From: Penium margaritaceum
Taxonomy: Eukaryota; Streptophyta; Zygnematophyceae; Desmidiales; Peniaceae
Length of the DNA stretch: 44,589 nt
Reading direction: 5' to 3'
Assembly: GCA_023375785.1 (NCBI GenBank)
Contig: SZWC01007355.1
Span: 74,544-119,132 of the forward strand
The notes below the pieces were generated by a model. The model had not been told where the DNA came from, searched no databases, and saw nothing but the letters and a program-made list of their open reading frames with translations. Numbering within the stretch: the stretch's first letter is position 1; each line of letters begins with the position of its first letter. Shown here in pieces: positions 21,692 to 31,470 of this stretch. The position numbers and the translations under genes are program-made.

Positions 21692-21747
<56 letters not shown>
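21692..21747. repeat. (AGT)n microsatellite inside LTR 3
   Basis: About 18 copies of AGT. On the LTR strand it replaces the short ctactac of LTR 1 and LTR 2 (just before gcgtctggtttccag), so the array grew within the LTR. Confidence 0.95.
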
Positions 21748-22050
21748 GTGTTGTAGCTAAACAAGCTAAGTTGCACACCAAGTGATGGATATAAGAATTA
21801 AATGTAGCTTGAACCACAGGGCGTCTACCCTGGATGCCCTCTCACTCAGGAACCTCAGTGACGATATATGTTGTACACTATACAAGGTCTAAGTGCTGGA
21901 GGCAATACTTGGAGATCTTGACGGAAGGGCTTGGAGTACCAGATGGCCAGCAGGTTGTCTTGATAACTGAAGGCATACCATCTGAGTGACTTGATGGTCC
22001 TCTGAGTAGTCTTGAGGCAGGTCCCCCTTTGGAAGCTCCTGGCTGGGAGG

Positions 22051-22131
22051 TTATAGGGAGTTACATAACCACCTGAGTGGTTGCATAACCACTTGGGTGG
22101 TTGCATAACGTCCTAGGTTGTTGCATAACCC
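22051..22131 (-). repeat. 20-bp tandem repeat, four units, inside LTR 3
   Basis: Four units of the gttatgcaac-plus-ten pattern on the minus strand. Each ggtggttatgcaaccacc stretch is itself a small inverted repeat. Confidence 0.9.
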
Positions 22132-22229
22132 TTCAAAGCACCTGAAGGGAATCTGGGAAGATGAAGGGTCACTAGGAAGCTAAAGGGCTAGTGGTAGCTG
22201 AAGGGCCAGAAGCTACCAATGAGTTGTAT

Positions 22230-22233
<4 letters not shown>

Positions 22234-22262
<29 letters not shown>
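22234..22262. repeat. (CT)n microsatellite in LTR 3
   Basis: About 14 TC dinucleotides, at the place of the GA tract of LTR 1 and LTR 2. Confidence 0.95.
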
Positions 22263-22264
<2 letters not shown>

Positions 22265-22309
22265 TGTTTCCCTCTATTATGAGGACATGAACTTCAAACC
22301 TCAGAAACA

Positions 22310-23667
22310 TTCCCCGTAATGATTTTAGGCCCCTTTAAGGAGAACCTGTGACTGGTGGATGTCAACACCCTCCTTAGTCAAAGACGGTCGAGAAATTCAA
22401 AGGCGGAGGATGCCAAGGATCTTCATTCTTGGTAAAGACGAGGAAGTTGTTGAGATGGAGGTCGTTGTGGAAAGGCGAGATGGAGGAGGTGAGGAAAGTT
22501 GGTTGGGAGGACGGGAGGTTGAGGAGGTCCCAAACGCCTTGATCGGACATGGTGGAGGGTTGTACCACTCAAAAAATGCTCCAAGAGAGGTGGAGTTGGG
22601 GTTGTGCGGATCTTTGGCATACAAAGTGTCGAATCTGGAGGAGGAAGGCATTTTTGCGGTTGCCACAGAAAACAAAACATGATTTTTTCCCAGAGTAGGA
22701 AGCTACGTAATTCATGTTGATGGTTTTCAAATTTGGGCCTCGTTGTTTTCAACAAAGTGCGCTTGAAGCTGCGTAGTGAGTGGGGAGGAGAAAACAGTTA
22801 ATTCCCCCCTTCCGCCTTGTAGCTCGAGGGAATGCAACGATCCTTGTAGCATTCGTTGGAACTGCAAAGCTCACAGTTTCCTTGAGAAATATGAGGGAGG
22901 TTGCGGGATGGTCGAGCTACGAAACGACCATCTATGAGCCGCCCAACGGTCGCGAGCCACGCACTCGTTAACCGAGGCCGTCAATCGCGGGCAGGCGAGC
23001 TAGCGAGCAGTCACTTGCAGGTGTTTGATTCGCTGCCACTTTTCCAGGGTGGATTGCGTAATTTGCCCCTTGAATGGATAGTCCTAAACCGCATTACGAG
23101 CCAGTTCGGTGAATTTTCTTGACTTGCTCACTGGTGAAGTTGCCAGAATCTCCACAAGCGGTTTTTCTAAAGCTAAAACGTTGCCAAGTAGGTGGAAAGC
23201 TGTGGTAAGCAATTTTTCTGACTGCATTTTGGCAGGAGGGAGCTAGGGGTTAATAGTAACCTCCAAAACAACAACCATAAGAGTTCTCCCTTCGACTTGT
23301 GAGGCACTAGGAGGCTCAGTGGAAGATCCCAACCCTACCATAAATGCGAGAAATGGTGACTCCTTTGTCTGGTCTCCCCATAACACTATTTTCAATCGTG
23401 ATATCCTATTTGGTGGGTTCAACTCCCATATTGAGGTTCTCTCGCGCCTGGGTCATGTCACAATGGAGTGCCCAATGTTCTTTGAGGATGGAGTGGACAA
23501 TCCCTTTGATGAGGGGCATTGTGTTTGCCTACAACTCGAGATCCCAAATTTGGAGGGGGCAATGCAATCCCGAGCTCCTCCGACATATGACTTCGGGATC
23601 CCCAAGGCAACGCACGGATCGCTTCAAACATACATGAACAACGCAGTGGAGGTGAGAGGTCTTTCTT
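22310..23667. other. Segment between copia RNase H end and LTR 3, unidentified
   Basis: If pol and LTR 3 are one element this is its 3' region, unusually long for copia. The part at 22374-22755 is open in three minus frames and one plus frame because of its pyrimidine bias, so those frames mean little. 22740-23130 is CpG-rich. The plus frame 23319-23672 (117 codons) contains LSRLGHVTMECPMF, resembling the second half of a zinc knuckle (H-x4-C) without its first two cysteines; a LINE-type or Gag-like remnant is possible. Confidence 0.35.
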
Positions 23668-24235
23668 CTTAAAGGACACTTTGCCGGATGTAGAGAGCGT
23701 GTTTTCGTTTGTTGATGCTTCTCGTTAAAAAATCTACAAGTTACTTTTCTCAGCAAATAAAAAGCATATTCACGGCACCGTCAAGGAATTTGGAACGAAT
23801 ATAGTGTCCTTTGATGCAGATGTATTTGGTAAGAACGTCGAACTGTGTTGAGTTGGCAAGGATGTTTGTAGGATGGTTTTCTAGGAACAAGGATGTAGGC
23901 CCATTTTGCGGAAAACCAACCTATTTGAGGAAGTTTCGTAGATAGGTGATTTCATACGTCGCCTTTATGGCGGCCACGTATTTTGTCTCAGTGCTGCTAA
24001 GTGTGACATGAGTTTCCTTCTTTCTGGACCAAGAGATTGCTAAGTAGACTGTTGTAGCCTATAATGCTCCATCCATCGTCAGGCTGTCCGCCGAAGTCGG
24101 TGTCACTATAGCACTACAATTGTAGAGAAGTTTTGGTGCTGTAAATGAACTGCAACAAAGATTTTTCTTTGAAGTATCGTAGTGCGCAAATCAACCCCTT
24201 GCATGTTCTCTAGGGACGAGTCTTGCTCTAGGAAG
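23668..24235 (-). pseudogene. Copia RNase H (fossil)
   Basis: DTDFGGQPDDGWSIIGYN (24048-24105) matches 'D.Dwag....rrStsGy', including the first catalytic Asp. LSSTETKYVAAIKATYE and ITYLRNFL match 'lSstEaEYvA...a..E..wl...l'. Then FDVLTKYICIKGHYIRS matches 'KhidikyHfiRe', and LVDFLTRSI the 'aDilTK' tail. At least one frame change separates the first two blocks and several stops intervene (one right after RNFLK). The coding sense ends with a TAA near 23668. Confidence 0.85.
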
Positions 24236-25180
24236 CCATATGTTTGAATACGAATTGTAGATCACGTTGAGTATAGCATATTGCGTGCATGAGGGACCTG
24301 ACACGTGAAAGATAGGTTGTTTCATCCAGAGGACCTTGATCACTTAGCTGTGGTGGAATTGGTTGGAGTAACAGCAGAGTGTCGTAGAATTTTTCATTAA
24401 TGTTGAAACGTTGTATAATTTTCTTGACGTACGTTTGCTGTACAAAACTGATGGTGCGTGCCTCGCAATTGCGATCGATGTTCATGCCGAGGTAGAAGCT
24501 CATCTCTGGCATGAATTTCATGTTAATTGATGCTTTCATTGCCTTTTTTATTGCTATTCTAAGATCTTTGCTGCGTCCAATGATGAGGATGTTGTCAACG
24601 TAGAAGAGGGCATACCAGTCTAGTGATGATGGAGATGAGTCTTGGTGTAAAAAAGGCAGTCGTCATAGGATGAAGCAGCAAAGTTGAGGTTGTCAAGGAT
24701 GTTTTTAGTTCTTGGTACAAAAGTGGACTTTGTTTCAGTCCGTAGAGGCTTTTGACGAGTTTGCAAACTCATGTAGTACCACCATCATATGCCTCTAGTT
24801 GCTTCATGTAGATTGTTGTGTCCATTTCGCCGTTGAGAAATGCGTTGTTGGCGTCAAGCTGCAGAATCTCCCAATCATTCACTTTTGCAAGGGAGAGCAT
24901 CATTTGTGCTGTAGTGTAGCTGCTCTCTGGAGCGGAGGTGTCAAAGAAGTCCTTTCAGGGTATCTGCGTGAAGCTTTTTGCAACAAGACGAGATTTGAAA
25001 TTGTCGAGGGTGCCTTCCACTTTGGTCTTCACATGGAAGACCCACTTTAATCCAATAGTCCGCTGCCCTGGAGGAAGTTTGATGAGTTCCCATTTTCCTT
25101 GGATGATGGGACTTTTGTATTCAACGTCAAGTGCATGTCTTCAGATTTCTTCTTTAGGGCTAGATAGGGCTTTAATGATC
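24228..25180 (-). pseudogene. Copia reverse transcriptase (RVT_2, fossil)
   Basis: In order: WELIKLPPGQRTIGLKWVF, KSRLVAKSFTQ, LQLDANNAFLNGE (first catalytic Asp kept), VCKLVKSLYGLKQSP, then after a frame change the catalytic box at 24591-24602 reads YVDN in place of YVDD, so an essential Asp is Asn. MSFYLGMNIDRN and TISFVQQTYVKKII follow, matching the 'm..LGm.i.....i.l.Q..Y...il' segment. In-frame TGA stops are at 24955-24957 (where Gly is usual) and 24769-24771 (where Trp is usual). Dead on at least three counts. Confidence 0.92.
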
Positions 25181-25639
25181 TTGGAAGGTTCCACAGGTAG
25201 GTCGTTGGCCATTGTCAGAGCGACGAGCGTGTTGGTAAGAAAACATGTGTGATACCAGTCTTCCTCTTGTTGGATGGTGCATGTAATGAGAGATGTTGTT
25301 GGTGCTCTTATGTCGATGTCTGTGAGCTGTTGTTGCATGAGGTTCTAGATGTACCCAAGCTCCAAATTTTGCTCAACGGTGGAAGATTCCTGGAGTCCCC
25401 TCCCATCGCTTTGATTCCTGGCCTCCTTAAGTAGGAGAGCCTCTACTCGCTGGTCTCCTTCATTGGTTGTTTGTCGAGTGCGAGGCCATGGCTATCATCA
25501 TGCATTGTGATGGGTTCTTTTGCCTCCACTTCCTTATCTAGCGGCTTTTGCAACTCCATCTCGGTCATTTCTTGCTTCTCCATCTTTACCAGAAACTATT
25601 GTTTATGCTAGGCAGTTGTCTCTCACATCCCTCATTTTT

Positions 25640-26618
25640 CATGTGTCTAAGTCTTATGAGGTTCTTGTAGAAGATGGCATCGCGACTACTGATGCAAAAG
25701 TGGGTTGTGATGTCATAGAAGATTCATGCCTATTTCGTTTTGCTTTGACCGATGTAGATCCCCCATATGGCCTTGTTGCCAAGCTTGCACCGCCAGTTCT
25801 TAGGAACGTGGTAGAGTTCCATGTAGCCGAATGTGCGAAGGCTACTGATGTCAGGCCTTCTATTGTGCCACGCAGCGTATGGAGTTGTTGTTGGGAGACT
25901 CATTGTTGGTAGTCCATTTTTTATCCACGTTGCTTGTTGGAGTGCTGTTGGCCACCACAAATCTTGAATTTGTGCTGAGAGTAGCATGGCTTTCAGCATC
26001 TCTTCAAGCGTACAATTGTAGCGTTCTACCACTCTGTTCAGTTGCGGGGTGTGGGATGTCAATTTTTGTTGTATGATGCCTTGCTCCTTGAGTAGAGAAA
26101 CAAAATCTTTGTTGGTGAAATCGCCAAGATTGTCTGAGCGGAGAACATGCAACTTGGTCATGGCTTCACGTTCTACTTGTGCGAACTCCTCGTGGAAGGT
26201 TTCATGGAACACGTCATGACTGATGAGAGTATACGTCCAAATGTACTTGGTCGCATTGTGGACGAAGACCAAAAAATAATTGTGTCCTGTTGAGGATTTG
26301 GCAAAGGGTCCACAGATTTCTATGTGGACCATGTGTAGCTTGTCTGAAACATCAGTTTTTTTTACTGGAGGGAAGGACTGGCGTGCCAGCTTGGACTTGA
26401 CACAAGGTTCACAGGGGTGACCTTGATCATCCTTGAAGATGGTGAGGCCATCAACAAGGTTATTGGAGAGAAGAAGTTGGAGCTGGTCATCGTTGATATG
26501 TCCAAGGCGGAGACGCCAGAGTTCTAGTGTTGCCATTTTTTGTGCTAAAAGGCTGATAACTGTTGTGATTTTCCGTTGGAGACGACGAGGGTAGAGCTGA
26601 AGTCTGATCATGCTGTTG
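25640..26618 (-). pseudogene. Copia GAG-pre-integrase and integrase (fossil)
   Basis: The 293-codon open frame 25730-26611 is the best preserved stretch of this element. The HHCC region reads LWRLRLGH with CEPC: the first His is Arg (26513-26515), the second His (26498-26500) and both Cys are kept. In the catalytic core the first Asp is Glu (VHIEICGP, 26318-26320), the second Asp is kept (LRSDN, 26132-26134) and the Glu is kept (VVERYN, 26024-26026), with the canonical 35-residue spacing between the last two. The tail continues past a TAG and a TGA to SRDAIFY near 25660, matching 'SRDV.F.E'. Integrase would insert the cDNA. Confidence 0.93.
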
Positions 26619-26623
26619 AGCGG

Positions 26624-27147
26624 TTATTCTCCCTTTGTAATGAGCTCTCCTATAATCATGTTGGCATAGAGCTCAATGTGTTTTTTGGTGAAGCATAGTC
26701 CCTTCATCATCCGTTTTCCCATGGAGATGAGGTTTGTGGAGATGCCAGGGACGTAAATCACATCACTAATGGTGACTTTGATGCTGTTGTGAGCAAGAGC
26801 TTTGAGATCTCCAATGCAATTGATAGGCAGTTCTGCCACCATGATTGTAGAGGTTTTTGGGTATGGTCTGAGGTTGTGCAAGGTGCTTGCATCGTAGTTG
26901 ATGTGTTCGTATCTTTCACCATCCATGTAAAAGAGATCTGGGTGTTGTAGAAGATGCTTCTTTTCAATAGCAGAATGGTTAGCATTGTAGGAGAAGCCAT
27001 ACTTCTTTCCTGTTTTATATTCTGCCTCCTTGGTGTTGGGTGGATTGCCTTCATTTTTATTCTTCTGCGTGTGCTGCTCGTCCTTGCTTGTGACTTGGAG
27101 AGCTTGTTGTTGTTTGGCTGGTTCCCCTTGTTGCTGCGTTATAGACC
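26624..27147 (-). pseudogene. Copia Gag C-terminus and protease region (fossil)
   Basis: Same frame as the integrase and separated from it only by a TAA at about 26621. It begins Gln/Lys-rich (QQQGEPAKQQQ) and passes through KYGFSYNANHSAIEKKHL, which may be a zinc knuckle that has lost its cysteines. It then reads DLFYMDGERYEHI where a DSGA active site would be expected, and SDVIYVPGISTNLISMGKRM, the conserved 'vlyVPgl..nLlSv..l' block after the protease. The frame is open to about 27147, where a TGA precedes it. The loss of Cys and of the DSGA motif is my reading of degenerate sequence. Confidence 0.75.
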
Positions 27148-27150
27148 ATC

Positions 27151-27718
27151 AATATAACCTATGAGGTGAACTAGAAGTGATGAAAAACTGATAGTTACCT
27201 CTTGCCATCTCACAAGGTGAATGAGGGCCATGGAAGTTGAAAAATAGTGTCCTATTACGAACAATTTGAACATAAGTGATCATTGTACACAAGAAACTAA
27301 TAGATGAGTCAAAAAGAATCATAACGTTCCTAATAATTTGTTTGTTTTTGTCAGATTAATCATCTTAAGCAATTAACGAAGCATTTGGTCACTTTGTCAT
27401 TTGTAGAATATGGTAATACACATTTTCCAGCCCATGGTGGCTATCCAAAATGTCACCATATGTCTTCATGTTTTGGATACTTGAGTCAACTCAACTAAAA
27501 CAATTCACAATAACATTGGCTTCATGGTTGGAACCCATTTCGAGAAGGTCCCTCAACATTAAAGATCACTCAACAACCCACATTATGCATCGTGATTAAT
27601 CCTAATGGATATGAAAACGGATACCATCCGGTAAATGATTCTTGTACAATAGGTAAAAGCCATTTTTAGGATTAAAAATTGTTTTTCATTAATACCATTA
27701 AAGTTTGATGTTGGAATT
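27151..27718. other. No recognisable gene
   Basis: AT-rich, stops in all frames. I see no LTR or PBS for the pol fossil here. Confidence 0.5.
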
Positions 27719-28000
27719 TTGAGGTTTGAGACCAATATCTTAAGATGTCAATGTTCAAAACATAATCTTGATGTAGCCTCTATTTTTTATGTAGCCCGGA
27801 TTTGGTCCATAGTTTTGATTCATGGCAAGAGATTTCTTGCAACGGAATCTCAATTGCATCACTCCTCTACTTTGTTGTCACTATCTTGTTCTGATGTTGT
27901 TATTTGGAGTGGAATGATAGGGCTTTGAGATGTATGTTTACAAAAAGTACCCATGATGATTTCATCTCTTGTTTCACACGTGATCACAACAAAAATGGGT
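27719..28000 (+). repeat. Dispersed repeat family R, tail fragment (copy 3)
   Basis: Matches the end of copy 2 (about 35800-36040): both carry tttgg-ggaatgatagg, then ttga-atg-atgttt, then a-aaaa-t-ccca, after a shared t-catcact/tcattcctcct stretch. Copy 1 shows the same block near 4925-4985. Confidence 0.55.
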
Positions 28001-28400
28001 AAGGCAGCCATTTGCTCCTCCTCCCTAGATTACACTTTTCAAGGGCCTACGTTTTGAAGTTTAGAATTTAGTTGCAAAACAATTCACTACTGTTGAGAGC
28101 TAAAGATTGCACCAAAAGAACTGGAAGGTTAATGTGGGAATTGGATTATCACCAAAATGATGGTTACCCATCGATCTAGCGAATAAACAAAGTGAAAAAA
28201 ATGTGAAGACACATCCAACCAAATGCTGCCAAATTGGTACAGAGATTGAGCAACCCTTGTAGAAAGAGTGGAAAGCTTTCCTAGATCAAGCAACACCTCC
28301 TCAAAAGACGAAGAACATCAGACCAAACTCTGGTAGACGTGCAAGTTTAGTGTACAAGCAATGAGTTCAACTCAACATGCCATTTAGGCACAGAATGTTG
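28001..28400. other. No recognisable gene
   Basis: Mixed-composition non-coding sequence leading into the minisatellite. Confidence 0.5.
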
Positions 28401-28439
28401 AACAAAGACAATCTGCAAGCCCCTCCTCACTCCCTCTTA

Positions 28440-29150
28440 GAAGGGTTAATGAATCAACGGGAAGAGAGGGTGCAATCCCCCCTCCCCCTAGGAAAGAGCA
28501 CACACACAAAAGGGAAGTAAGGGAAAGATCTTGGGTCCTCCCTTCTTGTTGAAACAATGAGAGGGGGGAGAGAGACTGCCGTCCTCCTCTTGCTCTTTGG
28601 CAGAATGAGTAGAGTGCAGAGGGAGGAGAGGGGCTGATGTTCCACTCATTGTTAGTCCTTTGGCCCTCATTAGGGGGAGGAGGGAATGGTTGCCCCCTCT
28701 CTTCCCTTTGATTTGTTTGCCCTTGTGAAGGTGGAGAAGGGCAGATTGCCCCCTCTCTTTTCCTTGGTCCATTGGCCCTTACAAGGTTGTAGGAGGAGGG
28801 ATCGCCCTCTTTCTTTCTACTGGGTTGTTAGCTATTATGTAGGGGGGGGGAGGGGGATCACCCCCTCTCTTCCCCTTGGGCTGTCAGCCCTTCTAGTGGT
28901 GAAGGGGAAGAGATGGGAGGGAGTACCTTTCCCCCTCCCTCCGAAAGTGCAATGGCACCAAAGGGGAGGAGAGGGACGGGATTCCCTCCCACCTTTCATC
29001 CATTACAACGACAGCACCAAAAAGAGACGGAGAGGGCAGATTTCCCACACTCCTCATCTATAGTGCCAATGAATAGAAGAGGGGGTGTCACTTCCTCCCT
29101 CCTCCTTTCCCAAGAGGGGGAAGAGGAGATGATCTCTCCTTCTCCCCCTT
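28440..29150 (+). repeat. Degenerate minisatellite, about 57-bp period, pyrimidine/purine arms
   Basis: Units of about 55-60 bp each begin with a pyrimidine-rich run (ccccctctcttcc) and end with a purine-rich run (ggagaaggg). Starts are near 28687, 28743, 28801, 28857, 28922, 28981 and 29040. In the clearest unit ccctctcttcccctt (28863-28877) pairs with aaggggaagagatggg (28902-28917), and the core gggctgtcagccc (28878-28890) is itself an inverted repeat. Long open frames here (28488-28772 minus, 28686-29063 plus, 28913-29272 plus) arise from the biased composition and are not genes. Confidence 0.75.
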
Positions 29151-29673
29151 ACATTGGCATGGGGGTTGAATGGGAAATAATGGGACGTTATTTTCTCTCA
29201 CTCCTCCTCTCATGTGGGCCAACCACCCAAGGTGGGGGGATGGGAGGTGCTCCTACCTTTCCTAGTCCCTGATGAGGTGTGAAGACCCAAGGGTGGCGGA
29301 AGGAGGCAGAATACAACATCCCCCCCCCTCGCAAAGAAGCCCACCACCCATGGAGGAATATGTGGATAACTTTTCCTCCCTCATGCCTCAATAGGCAAAG
29401 GAGATCACTCGNACATTGGCATGGGGGTTGAATGGGAAATAATGGGACGTTATTTTCTCTCACTCCTCCTCTCATGTGGGCCAACCACCCAAGGTGGGGG
29501 GATGGGAGGTGCTCCTACCTTTCCTAGTCCCTGATGAGGTGTGAAGACCCAAGGGTGGCGGAAGGAGGCAGAATACAACATCCCCCCCCCTCGCAAAGAA
29601 GCCCACCACCCATGGAGGAATATGTGGATAACTTTTCCTCCCTCATGCCTCAATAGGCAAAGGAGATCACTCG
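29151..29673 (+). repeat. 261-bp exact direct duplication separated by one N
   Basis: 29151-29411 and 29413-29673 appear identical, with only the N at 29412 between them. This is the look of two contig ends that overlap but were not merged. The paired minus frames at 29188-29484 and 29450-29710 are the same sequence seen twice. Confidence 0.95.
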
Positions 29674-29726
29674 ATAGATACTGTACAAGGTCATAGATTG
29701 TGTGAGACACCTACTAGATGTGTGTA

Positions 29727-29795
29727 GTATTGCAGTTGGTAGTGAGAAGTGTCTACATCAAGAGATTGTAGGTTTGAAGCCTAAGCCGAAGCCTT
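29727..29795 (+). ncRNA. tRNA-derived SINE head (pol III A and B boxes)
   Basis: An A-box-like TTGCAGTTGGTAG (29730-29742) and a B box GGTTTGAAGCC (29771-29781, 10 of 11 to GGTTCGAnnCC) are about 30 bp apart, the usual tRNA-like spacing. The core agattgtaggttt matches the shorter unit at 5521-5538. There is no cloverleaf good enough for a functional tRNA. Confidence 0.55.
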
Positions 29796-29799
29796 AACT

Positions 29800-31470
29800 C
29801 TAAGGTCAATACCTTCTCTCATGAATACACCCCATTTTGGATCCACTATGTTCCTGAAACACTCAAGGAGAGGGATTTGGTTGTTTTTTTTTCTATAAAC
29901 CATGAAAACCAATCTGAAGCTTAGACGGAGCTTAAATTCTTTCTTGTGCGATAATTGTATTTTTAAAACTCTATTGGTGCAAATAACACTAGAGGCAAGG
30001 CTGATGTCATGGATTGAACAAAGAATTAAACATGTTTGTCATGGGTTTTGCACATGAAGAGGTAAAAAGCTGAATTTGAGCACTAAATTATTATTTTTTC
30101 ATAATTTTTTCTCCAAAAACATATCTTTATAGATGAAGAAAGGGAAAACTGATCATTTTCTTAGTCAACCACGAGATTTCATTTTCAAAGAAACAAGTTG
30201 TTTCATGTAATGATATTGGCATGTGGAATGCACCACATGGAAATTTCTTCATCATATGAAATCCAGTACCAATCATGCGTAGAATTTTTGCTTTACTTGA
30301 AATTTTAAGGTTTTTCATGGAAACAATATGCCAATATGGGTGACCAATACAAGTCCCTGACATGATTCAACGAGAGTTCTTCATGCGTTACACTGTATTG
30401 TTTTGTGAAATGTCCATTATCGGGTTTGAAAATGACAATGGTAAAGTGCATCAAGAAGCATCCTTGAATACCAAATAAATTTAGCAAACTTGTTGCAACC
30501 GCTTACCAACACATCTACTTATTGCAATAATGTATGATATGTGACATGCAAAAAATGAGAGTAGATTGCATGTTCATACGGGCATTGGCCATGTCATTGA
30601 CGAAGGTTTTGATTGTGTTAAGGACAATAGCACACGTGTTTTTTCATGAATGTATCCGTGTCAAACACTAGAAAAGTTCTGGTTGCACTTAAATCACCTA
30701 TCGGATGCATGCATTATGCTAGTGTCGATTGCACTGCTCATGGTCCACACAAGTATGACCAAAGCAAAGGACAATTGCAAATCCACGTTGGTGCCGATTG
30801 CACCAAGGATGTAAGTCAAGTCATTTGTGCTAAGATTCCAGGAAATGGAGGGTTTAGATACCAATCACAGTCAATACCTACGCGATGGAAATTACCCGCC
30901 AATGAGGATTGAGGGCACAAAATTGACAAGTGCCCATTCCACAACAAGCATGACCAACACAAGACAAGAAATCTTAGCAATCACACTATAACCAAACAAA
31001 CCATTACCATAAATGTTGAATGTTTGATGAATGAATGAATTGATGATATCATGTACATGAATTCCAAATAAAGCATTTTCAAAAACTCCATTTGCAAAAT
31101 CGACAAATGCCTCGTGTTAAGCTTTTGTTATGGGTGCAAAATGCACCACTTATGCAATTTCCAAATACACCATAGCCATGACTCTTAGTTCAACTAGATC
31201 TACTAGTGTGGATGTTATAATACATTTTATAAGATGTCAATAGCATCAATAACATGGGTTTTCATCAGCATTCTCCACCTTATGACCACCACTAGCAAGC
31301 TCATTACCTGGTGGTGATAGCTCGTAGGAGACTACTAAATCAAAGCATATCATACCATCCCTGCGCACAATGACACTGCAAGCAAGTGAGACGAGCAAAT
31401 TATTTGAAGCACCAAAAATGTGTCGCTTGACATTTGGAAGGCATCTTGATGAAGAGAGGCCTCTCCATTT
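29800..31470. other. No recognisable gene
   Basis: AT-rich. The plus frame 30646-30912 (88 codons, with several Cys and His) and the minus frames 30127-30363 and 30305-30487 show no domain I can name. Confidence 0.5.

Larger units (their letters stand above)
21528..22309 (-). mobile_element. LTR 3 of copia family L (inverted, diverged)
   Basis: On the minus strand it starts TGTTTCTGAGGTTTGAAG at 22309 and continues tcatgtcctca, a CT/GA tract, four 20-bp repeats, the TTGTACAnTGTACAA-like palindrome and the tail CAATGTTCCAGCTTT, all collinear with LTR 1 and LTR 2. The end near 21528 is degenerate and the PBS is not clear. A GGGGAA run lies just upstream, so it may be a 3' LTR, possibly of the pol fossil at 23.67-27.15 kb on the same strand. 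The minus frame 21855-22106 is LTR sequence. Confidence 0.85.
23668..27150 (-). mobile_element. Decayed Ty1/copia element, protease to RNase H
   Basis: The minus strand has the copia order Gag/protease, integrase, reverse transcriptase, RNase H from 27150 down to 23668. Catalytic residues are lost in at least integrase and RT, and there are stops and frame changes, so it is dead. The 5' side is cut: no gag core, PBS or 5' LTR is seen to the right. On the 3' side LTR 3 follows after 1.36 kb on the same strand. Confidence 0.9.

Noticed and set aside
22359..22755. Overlapping frames on both strands as a gene
   Set aside because: Four frames are open at once because of skewed composition, and none has a domain.
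23411..23430. B-box-like GGTTCAACTCC as another tRNA-derived element
   Set aside because: No A box at the right distance upstream.
25520..25912. 130-codon plus frame
   Set aside because: It is antisense to the copia integrase end, whose minus-strand frame carries the conserved motifs.
28687..29090. CRISPR-like array
   Set aside because: Units are degenerate and contiguous with no constant repeat and unique spacer; it is a minisatellite in a plant-type genome.
28488..29710. Several 86-125-codon frames as proline/glycine-rich proteins
   Set aside because: They arise in all frames from the pyrimidine/purine minisatellite and from the 261-bp duplication; there is no consistent frame between units.
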